This document shows positions 36,592 to 37,434 of a stretch of 37,434 bases of DNA, in pieces; the stretch's first letter is position 1, and every line of letters begins with the position of its first letter. Position numbers and translations under genes: made by a program. The stretch covers positions 1 through 37,434 of IMG/VR virus record IMGVR_UViG_3300048918_000255, one strand, 5' to 3'. Source of the stretch: a virus. Under the pieces are notes generated by a model. It saw nothing but the letters and a program-made list of their open reading frames with translations, was not told the origin of the DNA and ran no database searches.

Positions 36592-36803
36592 GACTGCGGC
36601 TCGTCGTGGCCGAGCACATGGACTTGCGCCTCGTCCGCTTCGATGACCAGACCTTCCGCGGCGGTGATCTCCAAAAGCAACACCGGGAACGCGCCGACCT
36701 CGTAACGCACGCCGAGCTTGGTGACCATGTGCACTTCATTGTCGCCGATGAACACGCGCGTACGCGTGCCTTCAGACACGAGGCGAATATGCTGGTTGGC
36801 CAT
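36588..36803 (-). CDS. hypothetical small structural-region protein
   Basis: 71 residues. Beta-rich (HIRLVSEGTRTRVFIGDNEV; KLGVRYEVGAFPVLLLEITA), acidic end. Lies between capsid and transferase genes. One nucleotide separates its start from the previous stop, and its stop overlaps the first transferase start (GTGA). Could be a minor virion protein; not recognised. Confidence 0.6.
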   Translation of the reverse strand: MANQHIRLVSEGTRTRVFIGDNEVHMVTKLGVRYEVGAFPVLLLEITAAEGLVIEADEAQVHVLGHDEPQS

Positions 36804-36804
36804 A

Positions 36805-37005
36805 TCACTTTCTCCGATTCAGAGAAAGCGTCTTGTTCTGCGGCGCAGCAAGCGGCTTGGCCTTGGCCGGGCGAATCAGCCCCAAGCGCTCGAGGTCGCG
36901 GGCACGCGTCGAGTCGCGCGGGGTGAACAGCTCGCCAGGTTGCACCACTTCACCGCCCTTTTCCTCGGCGCTGAAAGGCTTGACGACCACGTGGGTATTC
37001 TTCAT
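36805..37005 (-). CDS. hypothetical basic protein downstream of the capsid gene
   Basis: 66 residues. VVVKPFSAEEKGGEVVQPGE at the start and a basic C-terminus (NKTLSLNRRK); the middle holds TRARDLERLGLIRPA, resembling the short Pro-Gly-x-x-hydrophobic proteins encoded after capsid genes that may aid head assembly. No function assigned. Reached by readthrough of the terminator upstream. Confidence 0.6.
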   Translation of the reverse strand: MKNTHVVVKPFSAEEKGGEVVQPGELFTPRDSTRARDLERLGLIRPAKAKPLAAPQNKTLSLNRRK

Positions 37006-37027
37006 GGCTATGACTCCGTTTGGCAGG

Positions 37028-37053
37028 AAAAACGATGGCGCCCGAAGGCGCCA
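37028..37053 (-). terminator. terminator after the major capsid gene
   Basis: Read leftward: TGGCGCC-TTCG-GGCGCCA, a perfect 7-bp stem with a TTCG tetraloop (very stable in RNA), followed by TCGTTTTT. It lies 35 nt after the capsid stop and before the rest of the virion operon. Confidence 0.82.
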
Positions 37054-37087
37054 CCGAGTCTACCCTATCTCACGTCCTGCCACGTGA

Positions 37088-37434
37088 TTAGGTGGTAGGA
37101 CCGCTACCGCTTTCCGGGAAGGTGCCATACACGATGGCTTCCGGGCGGTAGACAACGAGCGCCAAGCGTTCCTCGGCACGGATCGTCACGAGGTTCTTGA
37201 CGAAGTTGTCCTGATCTTCGGTGGACACCTGCACATTGGCGTCTTCGCGATCGAAGATCTGGGCCGCGATGTTGAACGCGCCGACCATGAAGTGACCGGC
37301 CGGGATAGCATCGGAGTCGATGACCGGGAGACGCCACAGCTGCGGCACGCCGCCCGTGGTGACGTTGACCCAGATGTAACGGCCCTGGTTGTCCTTGGCC
37401 ATCTCGATGTCGGCCCAATCGACCGGGTTCAGCA
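37088..37434 (-). CDS. major capsid protein (HK97 fold), partial: C-terminal part
   Basis: The reading frame runs off the right edge; 114 residues are visible, beginning LNPVDWADIEMAKDNQGRYI. The pattern LWRLPVIDSDAIPAGHFMVG, then AAQIFDREDANVQ and IRAEERLALVVYRPEA, is the HK97-fold A-domain/P-domain end seen in many phage capsid proteins. An internal ATG at 37402 is not the start because the frame continues upstream with typical capsid sequence. A strong terminator follows. Confidence 0.9.
   Translation of the reverse strand, partial: LNPVDWADIEMAKDNQGRYIWVNVTTGGVPQLWRLPVIDSDAIPAGHFMVGAFNIAAQIFDREDANVQVSTEDQDNFVKNLVTIRAEERLALVVYRPEAIVYGTFPESGSGPTT

Overview
The window is a piece of a GC-rich, tailed double-stranded DNA phage genome of siphovirus type. 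It shows an HK97-fold capsid protein, a long-tail module with a tape measure and a frameshifted tail assembly chaperone, and no sheath or contractile baseplate genes. The gene set is DUF2800 nuclease, DUF2815 single-strand binding protein, family A DNA polymerase without 5'-3' exonuclease, primase/SF3 helicase, SF2 helicase, and a DUF2460-DUF2163-NlpC-tail hub set. It resembles BcepNazgul/Chi-like siphoviruses (Casjensviridae) of Gram-negative Proteobacteria; this is inference from family recognition, not a search. I see no integrase, transposase, tRNA, rRNA or CRISPR array. Both ends of the window cut genes: a putative holin at the left and the major capsid protein at the right.

Layout. 1-951 (minus): lysis genes, namely a partial holin, a lysozyme-like endolysin and a Pro-rich protein. 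952-1412: regulatory gap with an AT-rich island and a 10-bp inverted repeat. 1413-6123 (plus): about 14 mostly tiny accessory genes in short cassettes with their own promoters and terminators. 6124-6376: convergent, repeat-rich non-coding gap. 14425 down to 6377 (minus): a tightly overlapping early/replication operon (SF2 helicase, Cys-rich zinc-ribbon proteins, VRR-NUC-like nuclease, stand-alone TetR-type DNA-binding domain, primase/helicase). 14507-22319 (plus): the second replication operon (DUF2800, DUF2815 SSB, SLOG protein, small membrane proteins, DNA polymerase). 37434 down to 22320 (minus): the virion operon, running from capsid through three glycosyltransferases, head-tail joining proteins, tail tube, chaperone and tape measure to the tail tip. 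The two replication operons diverge from an 81-bp promoter region near 14450. The polymerase and tail-fibre genes converge with no spacer at 22319/22320.

The most unusual signal is in the accessory region. Four perfect matches to the sigma-54 (RpoN) -24/-12 promoter consensus (TGGCACG-N4-TTGCA) lie within 2.1 kb, all on the plus strand. Three sit 30-36 nt before the start codon of a small gene and share a similar leader. Two further cassettes keep the TGGCACG half fused directly to the ribosome binding site, each behind a terminator, inside a 31-bp exact repeat. This suggests small phage genes placed under host RpoN control. Other points of note are a trio of glycosyltransferase genes inside the virion operon, a canonical -1 frameshift (A AAA AAC) producing a 195-residue chaperone fusion, terminators placed directly after the two most abundant virion proteins, and a TTGACG-N4-CGTCA dyad shared by two promoter regions.
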